Origin: Lycocorax pyrrhopterus obiensis
Taxonomy: Eukaryota; Chordata; Aves; Passeriformes; Paradisaeidae
Assembly (NCBI GenBank): GCA_014706295.1
Contig: JACSVZ010000013.1
Span: forward strand, 1,763,231 to 1,827,230
Length of the DNA: 64,000 nucleotides
Reading direction: 5' to 3'
This document shows positions 22,840-37,800 of the stretch, one piece after another. The notes under the pieces were generated by a model. It made no database searches and was not told where the DNA came from. It saw only the letters and a program-made list of their open reading frames with translations. Positions within the stretch are counted from its first letter, which is position 1. Every line of letters starts with the position of its first letter. The translations under genes were made by a program, and so were the position numbers.

Positions 22840-25800
22840 CTGGGGAATAAACAGCAGCAGTGAGCAGCAGCAAGGCTGGATGTTCAGAATTCCCAGGGCT
22901 GGCTGGGCACCCTTCACGGAATCAACACAGGGGGCTTAAGAGAGGGAATAAAACTATTTTCTTACTAGAACAAACCCCAACAAACTCATCCTCTCCTCTA
23001 AGTCTGTAATGGATCCCTTTCCCTGCCACTCAGAATTCCCAGTGCTGACTGCGCACCCTGCATGGAATCGCACACAGAGTGCTTAGAGAGGGTGTACAAC
23101 AATTTTGTTTAATTAACAGAACAAAAACCCAACAAACTCAATCCTCTCCTGTAAATCCATAATGGAACCCTTTCCCTGCCACCACCCTGGGGACCTGTGG
23201 TTTGTGCCACCCCAAGGAGTAACAACACCCACGTGTTCAACAGTTTGTAACAACAGAATTGCTGGCACTGATTTCAAACCAAAATGTAAAAAATACCACG
23301 CTCCAAAAATCTGTTATAAAGATATAAACCTGGATTTTTAAACAGACAGTAAATAGGTGAGATCCACTTCTGGTATCTCTGTCCCTACCTCTATTCCTAC
23401 CATCTACATCCTTCCTGGGAAGGATTCCCAGTTGTTGTATCTGGAAGCAGCAAAATTTCTTCACATTATGGTGCTGTGTTTTATTTTTCAAAGGATGAGA
23501 GCACCTTTCACCTGTTTGCAAAACCCAAGCATGTGTGTTTAATGCTGGTGAGCTGCCCACAGTTAACAAAATCCATGGGATGCACCCAGGAAGGGTTTCA
23601 CACAGCAGCTCCATTAACCAGAGGGTACTGACACCTCCAGCTGGGCTCACACACATGGAGCAATTAGCTCAAGGCTCTCTTTTGGCTGAAATATCTGCTA
23701 CTGGAGTCTGAGGAGTTAAAATCCAGATCAGGAGTGATGAGACATCACATTCCCTGGGATATCCTAAGGAAATGGTGTCACTGGGAAGCCAGCTAGCAGC
23801 CCTTGCTTTCTCAGTGAGGAATCCATCTCCTAACAGGTTCCTTGGAGATGTTCTGTCCTTTGCCTTGGAATCAGGTGCTCCAGTTCCTGGGACATTTGGA
23901 TTTATCCAAACCAGCTGTTCCCACTCAGACCAGGCTGCAGGGCAAACAACTCCACCTCAGCATTCTAAATGCAAAACCAAACAAAATGTAAAAGGAAAAA
24001 GATCTTGCTTTAATTGGAAATAAATCCCTCTCAAAAAGCAAGGACTAAAGGCAGAGGAAGCACTGGTGTTCCTGAGCATCTTGGTCAGGTTTTCAGCTGG
24101 AGACACCTAAAAGAAGGGTGGTAAAAATAGCAGCTGAGTCCCCAAAGCTGCCTCCCATTTCCCAAGCTCTGAGTCATGGCTTGGAGCTGGCACGGAAGAA
24201 TTGGGGAAGAAGCCTGGGCAGCCCTTTGAAGAAGATGGAATTACAGGAACTAAAAATAGCAGTGCACATTCCAGATGGAGGTAGACAGCTCCCCTGCTAA
24301 CCCAGGATGACTAAAAGATGGGAAGGATTTGCTGGGACTGCAAGAAAAGGAGCAGAGGGAGCATTAATCTGGCAAATCTGCCTCAGCACAGGTAATCTCA
24401 CCCCAAATCCAGGGTAATTCCTCCTAGAGCAAGATTGTCTAGGAGACATCTGTTCATCCACATTCCAAGGGTCTGGCCTTTGGGTTTCCTGTCCCAATTC
24501 CATTAGTGCAACCAGTGTCTTAGTGCTGGGCCAGGTCTGCTGTAAGGTCCCCGGCCTTGCAGAGCTGACAGCTTGCAGACTGCCTTGTCTAGCCCTCCTC
24601 CTCATTTCCTAATAAATTAAGCCTCCTCATGAGTCAACAGCATTACACCCTTCTAGCAGCTTTCCAGATTTAAGGAGATTTAGTCTCGGGACAGGGGAGA
24701 CACATCCCAACCTCCTGAGCCTAATGGTGACCAGCATTTGCTTAAAGGTGCTGGAAGATCACAGAATCCCACAATGGTTTGGGTTGGAAGGGACATTAAA
24801 GATGATCCCATTCCACCCCTGCCATGGGCAGGGACACCTTCCACTGTCCCAGGATGCTCCAAGCCCCAATGTCCAGCATGGCCTGGGACACCACCAGGGA
24901 TCCAGGAGCAGCCACAGCTGCTCTGGGCACCCTGTGCCAGGGCCTCACCCCCTTCACAGAGAATTTCTTTCTAACAGCTCATCTATCCTACTGCCTTTCA
25001 GTGTGAAGCTGTTCCCCTTGTCCTGTCACTCCAGTACTGGGGGAAGAACCTTTTCCTGATCTCCAGCCCCAACCCTCCCTGGCCCAGCTCCAGCCATTCC
25101 TGGATCCTGTCCCTGCCACAGGGAATGGAGATCAGAGCTGCCCCTCAGGAAATGTTGAGGACCCCAGTCAGGTGCCCCCTCAGAGCAAACCAAGTCAGAA
25201 CTATCCAACAGCAAAGCAAGAAGGAGCAAAGCTTTTTGTTTGGCTTTAGTTTTGGCCACCTTATCTGCAAGGAGCCAGACTCCTGTAGGAAAACGAGCCC
25301 CCCAGTGCTCCCAGGGACCGCAGGGCCCAGGACTCACCGTGGTCGCTCTCGGTGCCGGAGCGGCCCCAGTAGCGGCGCCGGCGCTCGGGGCTGTGCGCGT
25401 GCCGCTCGATCACCGCCGCGATGAACCGCGTGTTGCTGACTGCGAGACACAAAACCAGCCTCAGGGCAGGGCCTCGCTGACCCCCGCAGCAGCAGGAGCA
25501 GCCTCCTGCAGCTCAGCCAACACCTCTGCCTCAAAGGGCACTGCCCAGCCACAGAGGAGGAGCAGAGCTGGGGTTTAAATGGGGAACAGGTCAAGATCCA
25601 GCCAAACTCCTTCAGCTGGGCTGTGCCAGTGCTGAGGATCCCGTGACAGCACTGCAAGCTGACTCCAAAGGAAACAAAAAGGGACGTGGAGAAGCAGTAG
25701 ATGCAAGCCATGAAGCTCAGATAGGCTTATTTTCCATCTTTGAGTGCTGACACAGCTTGAAATCTTGAGCATTGTATTAGCGAGGGCCCAGGGACCTGGT

Positions 25801-28800
25801 CTGACTCTGGAGCTCCCCTGTAGTTTGGGTGCACCAGCTCAACCTACAGCACACCAGGATCATGCAAAGTGCCATTTTTATTGGATGGCAAAGAACTCCA
25901 GGCATCCCAAATCCATGCGAAGAAGATTTACTGCCACGTTTGCTGACCACACTTGCCAGACTTGGTTTCTGCTTTCCAAGGCTGAACACGGGGAAGAGTT
26001 TTCCATACCCTGTGCTGTCACAGTGGCCATTTTTAAGCTCATCAGAGCTATTTCTGGAAGTGCTCATGACAGGGGGGTGTGAGGGGCAAAACTCCCCCAC
26101 ATCTAATGGAGAATTATTTTTTAAAAGTGAAAAATGTCATTTTTCAGCATTAGACTGAAGGTGCACTGGATGTTTGAATTAAAACATTGCTCAGTCATTT
26201 TCTACTGCTGATCAGCACAGGGCCTCCTCACATATTCAAATCTAGGGTATTATAAAACAAATGGCTGATTTAATCTCACAGTTGTTCACAGCCCAGTGGT
26301 TTGGTACTTACTGATTCCTCTGTCTTCATGGCTGTCATCGTCCCTCTCATCCCTGTCGTTTTCCAGATTGGACATACGCACTGACATTTCTGCACAGCGT
26401 TACAAACAGAAAAACACAACTGCTGAGAGAAAAGTTCTGCATCATCTCACTGCCAGCTGTCACCCCAGTAACAGAGTGGAAGCATTTTGTGTTACTGGTC
26501 TGAGCTGGGGCTGCTCTTCTTCCAATATGTTTGGGGCTGGGATACCAGGAAAATGCCTCATCCCACCTCCCCCTGAAAGGGACTCACTTTAAAGTTCTGA
26601 AGGAACTGATTTAAAACAGAGCTGGGGGATGATCAAATATAGAGATAATTAGCTCTGATCACACTTAAATTCACAGAATGGTTTGGGTTGGAGAGGGCCT
26701 TAAAGCCCATCTTGTTCCACCCTTGCCATGGGCAGGGACACCTTCCACTATCCCAGGTTGCTCCAGCCTGGCCTGGAACACTTCCAGGGAGGTGTTCTCA
26801 CCTCTGGATCTTTATCTTTCTACCAGTATCCCTTCTCCCAGCACAGTTTTGCCTCTCAGGCTTCAGTGGTTTCATCTCTCTATGCACAGACATTCCATGA
26901 ACATCACATGGACCAGAACCAGGAAACACAAGTGAAAAAGACACATCCCAAACCCAAAGCAAAAGGGGGTGAAAAGTGTGTCACTCCCAGCAGCTGCACA
27001 AAATAAACACATGATGGATCTGCTGGGCCGAGCTGCAGAAAGCTGGGATTAGTGGCTGAGCTCTGGCAAAGCTTAGCTTATCTCCCTTTGGGTCTGGGCA
27101 GGCTCCCTGGGCAGCAGCAGCAGCTCTGGCTGTACCCAGGAGAGGGCAGCAAGACACAGCCCCTGCGCCAAGGCCCGGCTCCCCACAGCTCCAAACCGGA
27201 ATGAAACCGGGGAAGCACCGCCACAAAACCGAGGGGGGAGCTTTGGGATTGCTTTTTCTTTGGGTTTTGTTGGGTTTTTTCATGCCCACCCTGTCATTCG
27301 GTCCCTGAGCTGAGCTCACCCTGCGCGGCCAGCGGGGACATGTGCTGGTGGCTGCGGCGGTGGATCTGGTGCCGGTACGCGTACACGGCCAGCACCAGCA
27401 CCATGATGCAGCCCATGATGCCTCCAGCCACGGGGCCCACCGGGGCACTCTTGATCATGTTCAGGGTGATCACTTCATCTCCTAAGGCAAAAGGGATAAA
27501 GCAGAGGGAGAACGACACCGTAAATGCTCTGCAGGAAGGGTTAAATCAACAACATGGAACATGGAGAAGCTCTGCAAGGATTTCAGGGTGCTTGACTGTG
27601 CACACTGGGAATAGGAGAAGGAATTCAGAGGGTGCATCTTAAAGACAGGAATGTGGAGTTACACTCAGCTCCACATCAGGTTTTTCAAACAGGTAACATC
27701 CACCACGTCCTCCCTGCCTGGTGCACTCTTTATGCTGATTTAGCACGGGGCTAAGAGGTAAATGTTATGTGCAGAACCTCCTGCATGTTCTGGAACACCA
27801 ACAGCCAAAGCAGCACCTGCTCGGAAAGGCTGAGTTACCTATTGCTCCCAAGTCATCCACATAGGGACTCTTGGCTCCCACGATGCCACCAAAACACTCC
27901 TTCTGAGGGGCACAGTAGGACTTGTCCAGGTGGGTCTTCCCATCGCTGTCCACCATGCACCACTCGCAGTCCAGCACTCCAAAGCAATCCCTGCACGGGA
28001 GGATCCGCAGAAGACAGGGTTACTTTCCAGTTCAACAGCTCTCCTTTGCAAAGCTCAGTCTGCTTTAGAACCACGAGACAGAGCGAGGCCAAAATCATCT
28101 GTAAACCCTCAAGTACATGAGTTTAGCCAGAAAAAATTCCATGGAAGTGCTCAAGTACCACAAGGGAAATTACACAGGGAAGCTGCATTTCCAGCATCCA
28201 TTTTCCAACTCTGTCTACCTTGGTTTATCCCTGAATCACTCAGCCTGAGCAAAGGGAGAATCCTACTTGTAATTCCTCCAATAAGGCATTTCTCAGTGTG
28301 GTGAAGTCTGGCTGCAGTTCCAGCCTTTCTCTGCAGCATTTGGAAGATGGAAGAAAGGATTTGGGAAGTCTGGTCAGAATGGAGACTGCTCATAATGAGC
28401 AAAAATGAGCCCTCAATGCCAGGAGTAGAACCTCATTCTGGCATCATACTTTTTTTCCTAATTTTTTTCCTTTAAAACACGTTAAGAAAGAACTATTTCC
28501 ATCGGATTATGTCCACAAGAGTGTATTCTGAGGGGTGGGGAAGGCCACCTTACCCACTCTCTGTCCTCTGGTTGCACTGGGTGTTGATGCACTGTGGGAG
28601 TGCATCCTGCAGGCTGGGATCGATGGCCGTGAAAGTCATCGGCTCCTGATGCACCTCGCAGCTCGGATTCCTGCATTGCACCAAAGAGTAAAGCCTTGTG
28701 TCACAAAAGCACCCAAAGCACAATCAATTACAATAATCTTTACCTACTGCACGTCATCTGTTTAATTGTACTGAAAATCCTGCCCATTGGATCCCCTGCA

Positions 28801-31800
28801 GGTCAGCAGGAATTTGTCGGCAGGACAAACAGGGATTTGTTCCCGCAGTGTCCTGGCTCTCACCTGCTCTCGGCGTTGGTCAGGTTCCCAGTGCACTCGT
28901 TCACCTCCAGTGGGCACTCACAGGGACACTCACACTCGTTCTGTTCCATCCTGCAGGGCAGGGAACACATGGAAAACCCATCAGACAGACCATATTTTAA
29001 CCCCCCGGTGCAGCTCCGGAGCAGCAGTTCCCATGGAAAAGGCTGTCCAGAGACTCTGCTCCTTCCCCAGGAACAGGGATTGCTCTGTCCTGCATCAGGA
29101 CTGAGGGTGACATCATGACACAGCCTCTGTTACCCATCCCTGGAATTCCAAAAGCAGGCAATCCCTCAGATCTAGATGTAAGGATCCTTCCTGGCAGTGC
29201 CACAAACACGTCAGGACGGTGTGGGCAAAACCTCCTGGATCCCCTCAATGAAAAACCACCAATCCATGGAAAATCATGGGAATTTATATGCCAGAAGAAA
29301 GGGGCTCGCTCACAGGTAACTGCTCCTGAGACACTGAATCCCTCAGTGTCTTTCAGCACGATCTGCCCAAACTCCCCTGGGTTCAACACTGACAACCCAG
29401 CAGAGACACCCCGAGTCCCTGCACCTCCTACAGGGAGCACAGGCAGAGCAACCCTTTGATCTTTCCCTGATTTTGCGCTGAATTAACTTAAGAACCGATT
29501 TTGTTCTCATAAACCCCAAAGCAAGGAAGAGGGAGGGTGTGTCCCTGCCCACGCCCAGCCCTGTCACCTGTGGCAGTTGAGGCACAGTCTGTCCACCATG
29601 CTGCAGGCACAGAAGGCCAGCGAGTCGCACGTCTCGTTGACGATTCCCACGAAGGCGTTGGTGCCCGGGATCCTCGTCAGCCTGTACTTGGAGCAGTGAC
29701 TGCCGTGCACGAGGTTGGTCAGGTCACCCTGGGGAAAAACAAGGTGTCACTGGTGTCAAGTGCTGTTTTAGGGAGATGAAGACTCTTCCCCTTCCAAGGG
29801 ATCCTACAGAGCTGTGGGAACAGGAATTCACAGGAGTGCTGCCCTCACAAAACAGAGGCTGACTGAGGGGTGGGTGAGTTTTGCTTCCAGGGTACTTCTG
29901 GGTGAAAAGACTTTGCTGAGGACAGAAAGGAATAGGCTTAGCTTGTGAAAATGAGGACACGTGGCAGCAGAGGTGACGTTTCACTCCTTCCCATCACTCG
30001 CTGACCCGTCCCCACTGTGCCAGCCCTCGGTGACCTCCACAGAGGCTCTGATGGGAGCCACCACCACGTGCTGGAAACTTCCTGAGCCTTAAAAAAAGCC
30101 ACCACAGCACTGCCCAGCTCCTGCAGACTCCTTCCTGATTCCTTTTCACAAGTTTCTACTCCATCCTACACAATTTCCTTCCCAAAACCACACTTCCCAC
30201 TTGGCATTCCAAGTGTGGGGAAAATGTTTAAGCCAACCTGACATAAATCAATGTATTCTGATGTGACTTGCAAATATTTTTGAATCATTTCCCACCTTCT
30301 CCTCCTAGTAATAATTGAAAAGTAGTATTTCAAGAGCAGCTTCTCCCACAGAGTGCAACAGCTTTGGAATCATGCTGGAGGGACTTGGCCAGGGTGGATC
30401 TGTGGCTCCGAGGGATGACAGCCCCTGGTTTAGACTCCTCACAAGAGGAAGCTCCCACAGGATCCATGAGGAGCACAGAGTGTGCAGGACCCCAGAGATT
30501 TCAGTCTCCCAAATGGGAACGCTCACCAGTAAATGGATTTAGTGGGACACCTAAAGAAAAGTTATCAGAGATGTGATGCTGGTCAGAGCTGGAGCCAGAG
30601 GTCAGCTCAGATCCAAAGCAACACATCCCAACCATGGCTGGAAAATCCTCACCCAGCGACAGCAACTGCCCTTCTTTCCCTGACGCTGGCTGAGACCCTG
30701 CAGACAGCAGCCACGCTTGGCCAGGGATCACATCCTCAACCCCTGGACGTCAGGGGACTCTGTTTGTGCAGCCTGCTTCGTGTCTGGAGAGGGGGAACGG
30801 AGGCCAATCCCCACGGAAGGCTGGCTCCCAGCCCCGGCTGCCGAGCCTGGCAGGGACTTGTGTTTCCACCAAAAGAAACCCAACCCAACCAAAGGACATT
30901 CAAAAGAAGAATCAGACAGAAAAACACGCTCACCACTAAGCTGGTGTTGAATTTATAGAAGCGCTGCACGGTCCTGTCGCTGAAGCTGTTGCAGAGGTTT
31001 TTCTTGACGAAGTTTGGGTGGTTCAGGATGTCGTTTGCCACCAGAGGCTCCTAAGGGGGAAAGGCAGGAGTTGATACCTTTGGAATCGGACACGAACAGC
31101 AGCTCAGGAATTAGAGATGATGGAATAAGGCAAGGGAAAGCAGGCAGACCTTGTGTGTGATGTGCTGCTGCTCCACGGGCGCGTGGCCCTTGGGGTCGAT
31201 GAGGGTTGGATGTGCCACCAGGTACCCCCTGTCCTCCATGATGAAGCACCTGCCCCCAAAAACACAGCGAGAGCCTCCTGTTAGACCTCCCTGGGCTTCA
31301 GGGGAACAGGGGGAAATAAAGCACGGTCCTAAAGGGCTTTTAAAGGTTTCCATTTAACAGGGCCACGAAACAAATTCCCTGCAAAATGTCCTTAAAGACT
31401 GTATTGGGTATTTCCCTGAAGCTTTTCCATCTGCTCCTGCTCCAGAGAGCCGGGGCCATCAAGGAGTTGAAAACAGAGCTGATTAAAACCAGAAAGGAAG
31501 AGCCATCAGTGCATTGTCTGATTGGGGAAGAGCCAGAAATGAACAGAGCCTAATGAACTTGGAAAGCTTTAATCGTTTATTAATTTACTATGTGACTAAT
31601 TAAAGAGAGATTTCACACTCTCCTTTAATGCCCTCCCCCTTCAGAATTCGATTTTAGGGGGGATAAATCGCTCCTGTTCCACTCTCAGCCCTCCTAAGCT
31701 TTCCTCTCCCTTTTCAGCTCTCCCCAGGTGGGATCTGTGTCCCCATCCAGAATCCAGGGAGTTCAATCCATCCCGTTTCCCCCTCTCCCGTTTCCATGGC

Positions 31801-34800
31801 CACAGACGGCGGCGCTGGGGAAGGCGCAGGAGCCCCGGCCCGGGGTGGCACCGACATCAGGGACTCGGTGGCCACAGAGGGGACACGGGGGAGGTTAAAA
31901 CCCCACTTGATGTTCCCAAAGGCTCAGCAGGGTGGCAGCCACAGCCCTGGCACAGCGGGAATCCGGCTGGATCCGGGGCTGGAGCGGCTTTCAGTGGGAT
32001 TCCCATGGGATGTGTCAGGTACCCACAGCAGCTCCGGGGGGAGCAGAGAGCAGGGAAAGCCTCTGTGCTCTTTAGGGGTACAAAGGAGGCAGGAAAACTT
32101 GGACTTGGATTTTTTTTTGGGGAGGGGGGTTCCATTAGAAATACACATAATGGAATGGTGTTTGCTCTTTTTCCTGACAGAAAATCCTGAAGACAGAATA
32201 CACAAAAAACCCCCAAGCACCTGCATTTATGCAGAGACTGCAAACACTGGATCCAATTTCTACATCAGAAGGGTCCAACACTGAACAATATCCTCAAAAC
32301 TCCTCATTTAGGGATTGCAGGAACAGAATAAAGCATCTGACCTTGCTGATCAGCAGCAGTTTTTTACTGGGAGGGAGCGATGCCAAACCAGAAATCCTGA
32401 TTTGTTTTTTTTTTTATACACCACAAAATAGATAGAAAAATACCCAAACCAGGAAAGAACTGGGAGGATGACAGAAAACCACTTCCCTTCCCAAATTTAA
32501 GGTTTAAAAACAAACAAGGAACCAAGAGCAATGCCCAAACCACATTATCAAGTTACTCCAGATCCAAACCAGAATTTATCCCACCCCCACAGGACTTTTC
32601 AAAAAAGGAACAATTAAGATACCCAGGGGTCTGACTGAAATTGGATACTCCAGATGAAATCAGACTTCTTCTGCCTAGGCTGTGCTATGGATTTCTGAGA
32701 AAAACATCCCAAAAGTGTCTTTTAATAATTGGAGTTAAAATAACTGAGACCCTGTGTCATTCTTACATGCTCACAGGAACTAAACAGGTAAAATTAAAAC
32801 AAATAGAAGAACTGGGAAGTGTGGTCATTTAATAAAGAATTGTTGTTTTACCCAGAATTTCAAGGAAGTCTAAATAGAACCAAAAAAATCAGATCAAATC
32901 TGTTGTCTTCTGCTTTTGTAACCCTGCAGATTGTTTATTTAGCTGATGGCAGTTTGATCTGGAATAACAAAAACATCCACATCATCTTTATGAGAAGGAC
33001 AAGCTCAAGTTCTGCTGGAAATCAGAGAACATGCACTGAAAGTAACAGAATCCTTGGATAAATGAAGTTGGAAACCACCTCTGGCTCATCTGGTTAAAGA
33101 CAATAAATATTTTATTGATTTTGTGCCTGGCAGGAGCAGCTTTACCTGATTTTGTTGCCCCCATCTTGGTTACAAACTGGCAGCAGGTCCATGAGGACTT
33201 TGTAGAAGTATCTGAGGGTGAAGTCGATGCCCATCACGGCCACGGAGTGTCCTGAGGACATCTGAGCACTGCAGAGAGGGGGCAAGGGAAAAGCTTTCAG
33301 GGCTGGAATAATAAAAATAACAATAACAACAACAACAATAATAGTAATAATTCATATTTTAGTCTGCCTCTTCTACAACCAGCACAGGAGACAGCCCAGG
33401 AGTGGATCCCTACACACACCCCCAGCACCTACAGACACTCGATCCTGAGCGACAGAAATTAGGATTAAAAGTTCCCCACCCACACAAACAAACAGAGGAT
33501 GCAGCTCCTGCATTTCCAGCATCCCAATCCCCCCCAGCTGGAAGGAGTTACCTGCAGCCCTCCCCTGCTCAGCCCCCAGCAGGAGGAATGAATATGAAGG
33601 TGCCAGACTTTGTGCTAAATCCCTAAAACTCCAGTGTGGGAGTGATTATGAATGGCAGGCAGAAAATTAGAAGAAAAGAACATTTCTTAGGGTGGGTTAT
33701 GAAAAGAATCCTGTGGTGTGGTGGCGTGCAGCAGCCTGAGGCTGCACTTTATCCTTCCTCCATTCCTGACACTCCAGTTCTCCCAGTTTGCTCCCAGTTT
33801 GCTCCCTGCAGCACTGAGAGGGCACAGCCAGAGCAGTCCCCCCTCACCCCTGCAGGACACACAAGGATCAGCTCAAGTCGCAGCGTGTGGGATTTGCACC
33901 CACGTGGATCTCACACCTCTGACTCGCTGCTCTTCCAAATTCCCTTTTCTCCATTATTTCATCTCCGAAGACGGGAATAAAAAGGTTCAGGAAAAGAAGA
34001 TGCTGTAAGGCACAGCAGGACTGTACAAACAGAGCTCTGGCCACCCCTTCTCCATGGAAACCCAGCTCTGTTTACTGGGCTGAGGTTTGTTTGCTTTGAA
34101 AGAGGTGCACTGGAGACGTAGTCAAATCTCATTTGTAGGCAGATAAATTCTAAAAACCTGCATTTAATTTACTGCTAACACTTCCTGGAGGAGGAATGGA
34201 AGGATGGCAGGGAAGCAGCACAGCCACATTTCATGTGTGACAAGGCATCAGGCTCTGAAGTTCTGCTCTGTCCTAACAGACATAAAGCCATCAGAAGATT
34301 GTAAATATTTGAGCTCCATTTTTAAGCATTAAATCCTTCTGGTTTGCTGATGCCAACTGCATTAAACCACATCAGGCATAAATCTTCTCTTCCCAGCCTC
34401 CAAAAGAAGAAATAAGATATACATAAAATGGGAATGAGAGGTGTCAGCTCTGGCTACACTGATGTGGGTGTTTAAACCCTCCCAGCAGTCCCTAATGCCA
34501 GAATTCCTGTTAACTCCACGGATTCCTCCCCAGCCCTCTGGATTTTGAGCTCAGGCCTCTTTGGGGATTATAACCACATGTGACTATGAGCTTCAGAGGT
34601 CATATTTACCCAGGAATCACACTCACATCTGCCAAACTTTGTTTAACTGTTCTTTAATCATGTTCTAATAACCCACAGGAGCTTGAAGTTCTTAGAGCTG
34701 AGTAAACCATCCCCTGCTAGATAAAAATCCCAATTCTGATTAATTGCACTTCTCTCCTTACACAAGTGCTCACTTCCCCTCAGTCAGCTCCTCTGTGAGC

Positions 34801-37800
34801 AGCACCACGCAGGGGCTGGGGCTGAAAATGCTCCTGCCAAAGCACACAGGCAGAGCTCCAGTGCTGGGAAATCCCACCCAAAGCAGGGCAATCTCTGGGA
34901 ACAGGGGAGGAGCTGTGTCCCGTTCCCTGCTGGCTTTGGGATCCCTGTTTCCCAGTACAACACTGGAAGTTACCTTTGCACTGGTGAGCTGTTGGGTAGG
35001 GAGCTTGGAGGAGGCTCCATGTGAAAACCAGGACAGGTAAGTGCTGGTTTGGGAATTTGGGAGAGCTCATGACAGCAAGGTTTGGTCCATGCTTTACGAA
35101 CTGGGCTCCTTTAAACATCTGCATCCCAAATCCTGGCCTCAGGCTGGGGCCTGGCCAGGAGGGAGCTGGAACAGGAACAGCCTGGTCCTCCAGGAAAAAG
35201 TCATTTCATAGAATCGTGGAATATCCTGAGCTGGAAGGGACCCACAGGGATCCTCCAGTCCAACTCCTGGCCCTGCTGTTCCCACCCATCCTGGAAGAAC
35301 ACTTGGAGATTCACAGGCTTTGCCACACAATCTCCCTCCTCCTGGAAGCCCCTGGGCAGAAGTGCTGGATTTAGCAGGCCAGGAGAGGAGCTCCCCAGCC
35401 TCTGGAGTGTGGCAGCTCTGCCACGAACCCCTCTGTGGCCTGGCCCCTCTGCCCTTGGATCAGCTTCCAGTTCCCTTTCAAACACCTCCCTGCTCCTTAC
35501 AACTCCATAGGCGTAGGTGTGGGGAACCTGAGGAAATCTGGAGCTTAGCAGTCCTGATGGAGAAGGATTTACCTTCCAGCAGAGAGGGAACATCCCAAAC
35601 TGCCTCAGAAAAGCAATCCCTCTCCTGCCCCCAATTCCTTGGATATCCCATCTCGTGTTCATCCAGGAGCACATTCCCACCAATCAATCCTTTTTTTTTT
35701 ATATGCTGTTATTACCCCTGTACCAATAAAGGCACAGAACTCACAAAATCCTACAAAATGCATTTCTCCCAGTGTTTCAATGCCCCGTTTCCACAAGGTC
35801 AGATGACATTTCACCTAAAGCACTTGAAAACCAGCTTTGGCTTTCAGCTCTTGAGCACAGAGAGTCACCCAGCTCTGATCATTTAGAACCTTCTTGCCTG
35901 CCCCAGCGCTCCAGACCCCCTCACCTGGAGGAATGGACAGTGTGGCTGATGGTCACCACGTACCCAGCCCCTCCCACATCCAGGTAGGGCCCAGTAAAGG
36001 TGATCAGGCCTGGATTAGCCACTGCATGCAGGTACCTAAGGGAAACCAGAAGAGATGCTCACAATTAGTGCCAAATCCTGTAACTTTAAGACAGAATCCT
36101 TGACTTGCCCAAAACAACAAACACTGAATTCTGCACACTGTGAAGAACAACAGGCCACCAAATCAATGGTTTTTAATATCAAACAAGTACCTAAACACAA
36201 CTGGGACTCCAGCCTAACCCAGACTGGCCCAATAAATGGTCCCCCAGTACATCCAGCTGCATGAAAGCAGCTCAGTTTACTTCTGCAGAGAGCACATTTC
36301 ATGTAATTTCAGACATTTTCCCCCAGAACAATACAGGACTTGGTGCCAGCAGAGTCTCAAACTCCAAGCAAACCCTGGCAAAATGATTACACTGCAAACT
36401 GAGGAGAAAAGACAGAAGTGAGGCAAGAAAATGGAGAAATATCAGACAGTGATTATAAATTACAACCTCTCAAAACTTCCTTCAGCATAAAATAAGCCAC
36501 AGTCATGTCAAATACCTTCCTACTGTCATAGGAAAGTTTATAAAGCTTTTGGAAACACTTTTCTGTAAGAAAAAGTCATCACTTTGCTTCTCCCTACCCA
36601 GAGCACCAACCCCTGAGCAGCTTAACCCACTTCTGCTTTGTTCCCAGCGTTTTATTTGCACATTCTTCCCATAACACTACAAATTTCAGGGAAAATGTGG
36701 GTGAGGGGAGCTGCCAGGAGCACTGCAGAGCCAGAGTGCTGGGATGTGTGCCTTTCCCCGTGTCCCAGCACCTGGCTGGCTCCTTCCCACAGATCCCACC
36801 CTTTGGAACACACTCGGAGCCTGCTCAGATCTCAGGCTCCCATCTGGAATGTCCCCAGCTCTGTGCCCAAATCAGATGCTGCTGCATAATTAATCCCTCC
36901 TTGAAAGCAGTGAGGAAAGCCACTGTAAACAAACAAAAAGGCTCAAATATTAACAACCAAAAAGGGCCCAAGGAGCTCAAACACTCCTGAATTAGCTAAT
37001 CCCTGAAGGGGATGCTCATTTTCTGAATATTTATGTTCCCATCTGCCATAGCTGGGCTACGAAACACCAACTACCCCACAAAATAAAAAGGCCTGAAATT
37101 AGAACCAATAAATGAAATTAGAACCAATAAACGTTTGAGCTGGCTGCATTTATGCTCTGAGCCTTCTCCCCACAACGAAAACATTTTTAACTAAATTGAA
37201 AAAAAAAAACAAACCCCCTCAGGCTACGAAATCAACTCTAAATATTTTCATTCTTGCCCTCGGAGATGATTCAAAGCTTTGCTGAAGGGACCCTAAAAAC
37301 TCACCATTGTCTCCTGGTGGGATCAAATGCTTTGTCCATGAGGGAGCCGGGGTAGATGCGGAGCACCCCATTGGGGGTTGCTATGTAACGCCTGACAATG
37401 TAACTGTTGAGGCCGCTGATCTCCATCTGGGTCATCCATTCATCCGTGCCGTGACTGGTTGCCATTACTTCATTCCTGACAGAGAACTGCAAAACAAAGG
37501 CAGAGCTGGCAGGGTTCCTGCAGCACTTGCATGGCAAGATAATAAAAGCTTCCCCGAGAGCCATCGGGGATCATCTCGACTCAATTACTTGGTTCAAGGC
37601 TTCTCACACCAGACATTCCAAGCAGATTATTGGAATGAAATATTGGTGGTGTTATCTCTGTGGCTTTTTATTTTTTTTTAACTTGGAGTAAATAGAAATA
37701 ATGTGCTGCTTGCACAGAAAATAGAGATTTCTATTTCATATGCCTAAAAACACAAAGGTGCTTCTGCTGAGAATTTACTGTGGCTTTAACTTCTCTAGTG

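Larger units (their letters stand above)
22840..25337 (-). other. CACHD1: CACHD1 last intron
   Basis: It contains a tandem duplication of about 146 bp (22885-23182) and a CR1 fragment (24757-25170). The remainder is unique sequence. Confidence 0.8.
33269..35924 (-). other. CACHD1: CACHD1 intron
   Basis: A 2.7-kb intron with an A-rich microsatellite (33307-33352) and a CR1 fragment (35204-35310). Confidence 0.75.

Noticed and set aside
35320..35886. A 188-codon plus-strand frame
   Set aside because: Intronic, partly beside CR1, low-complexity composition and no recognisable domain.
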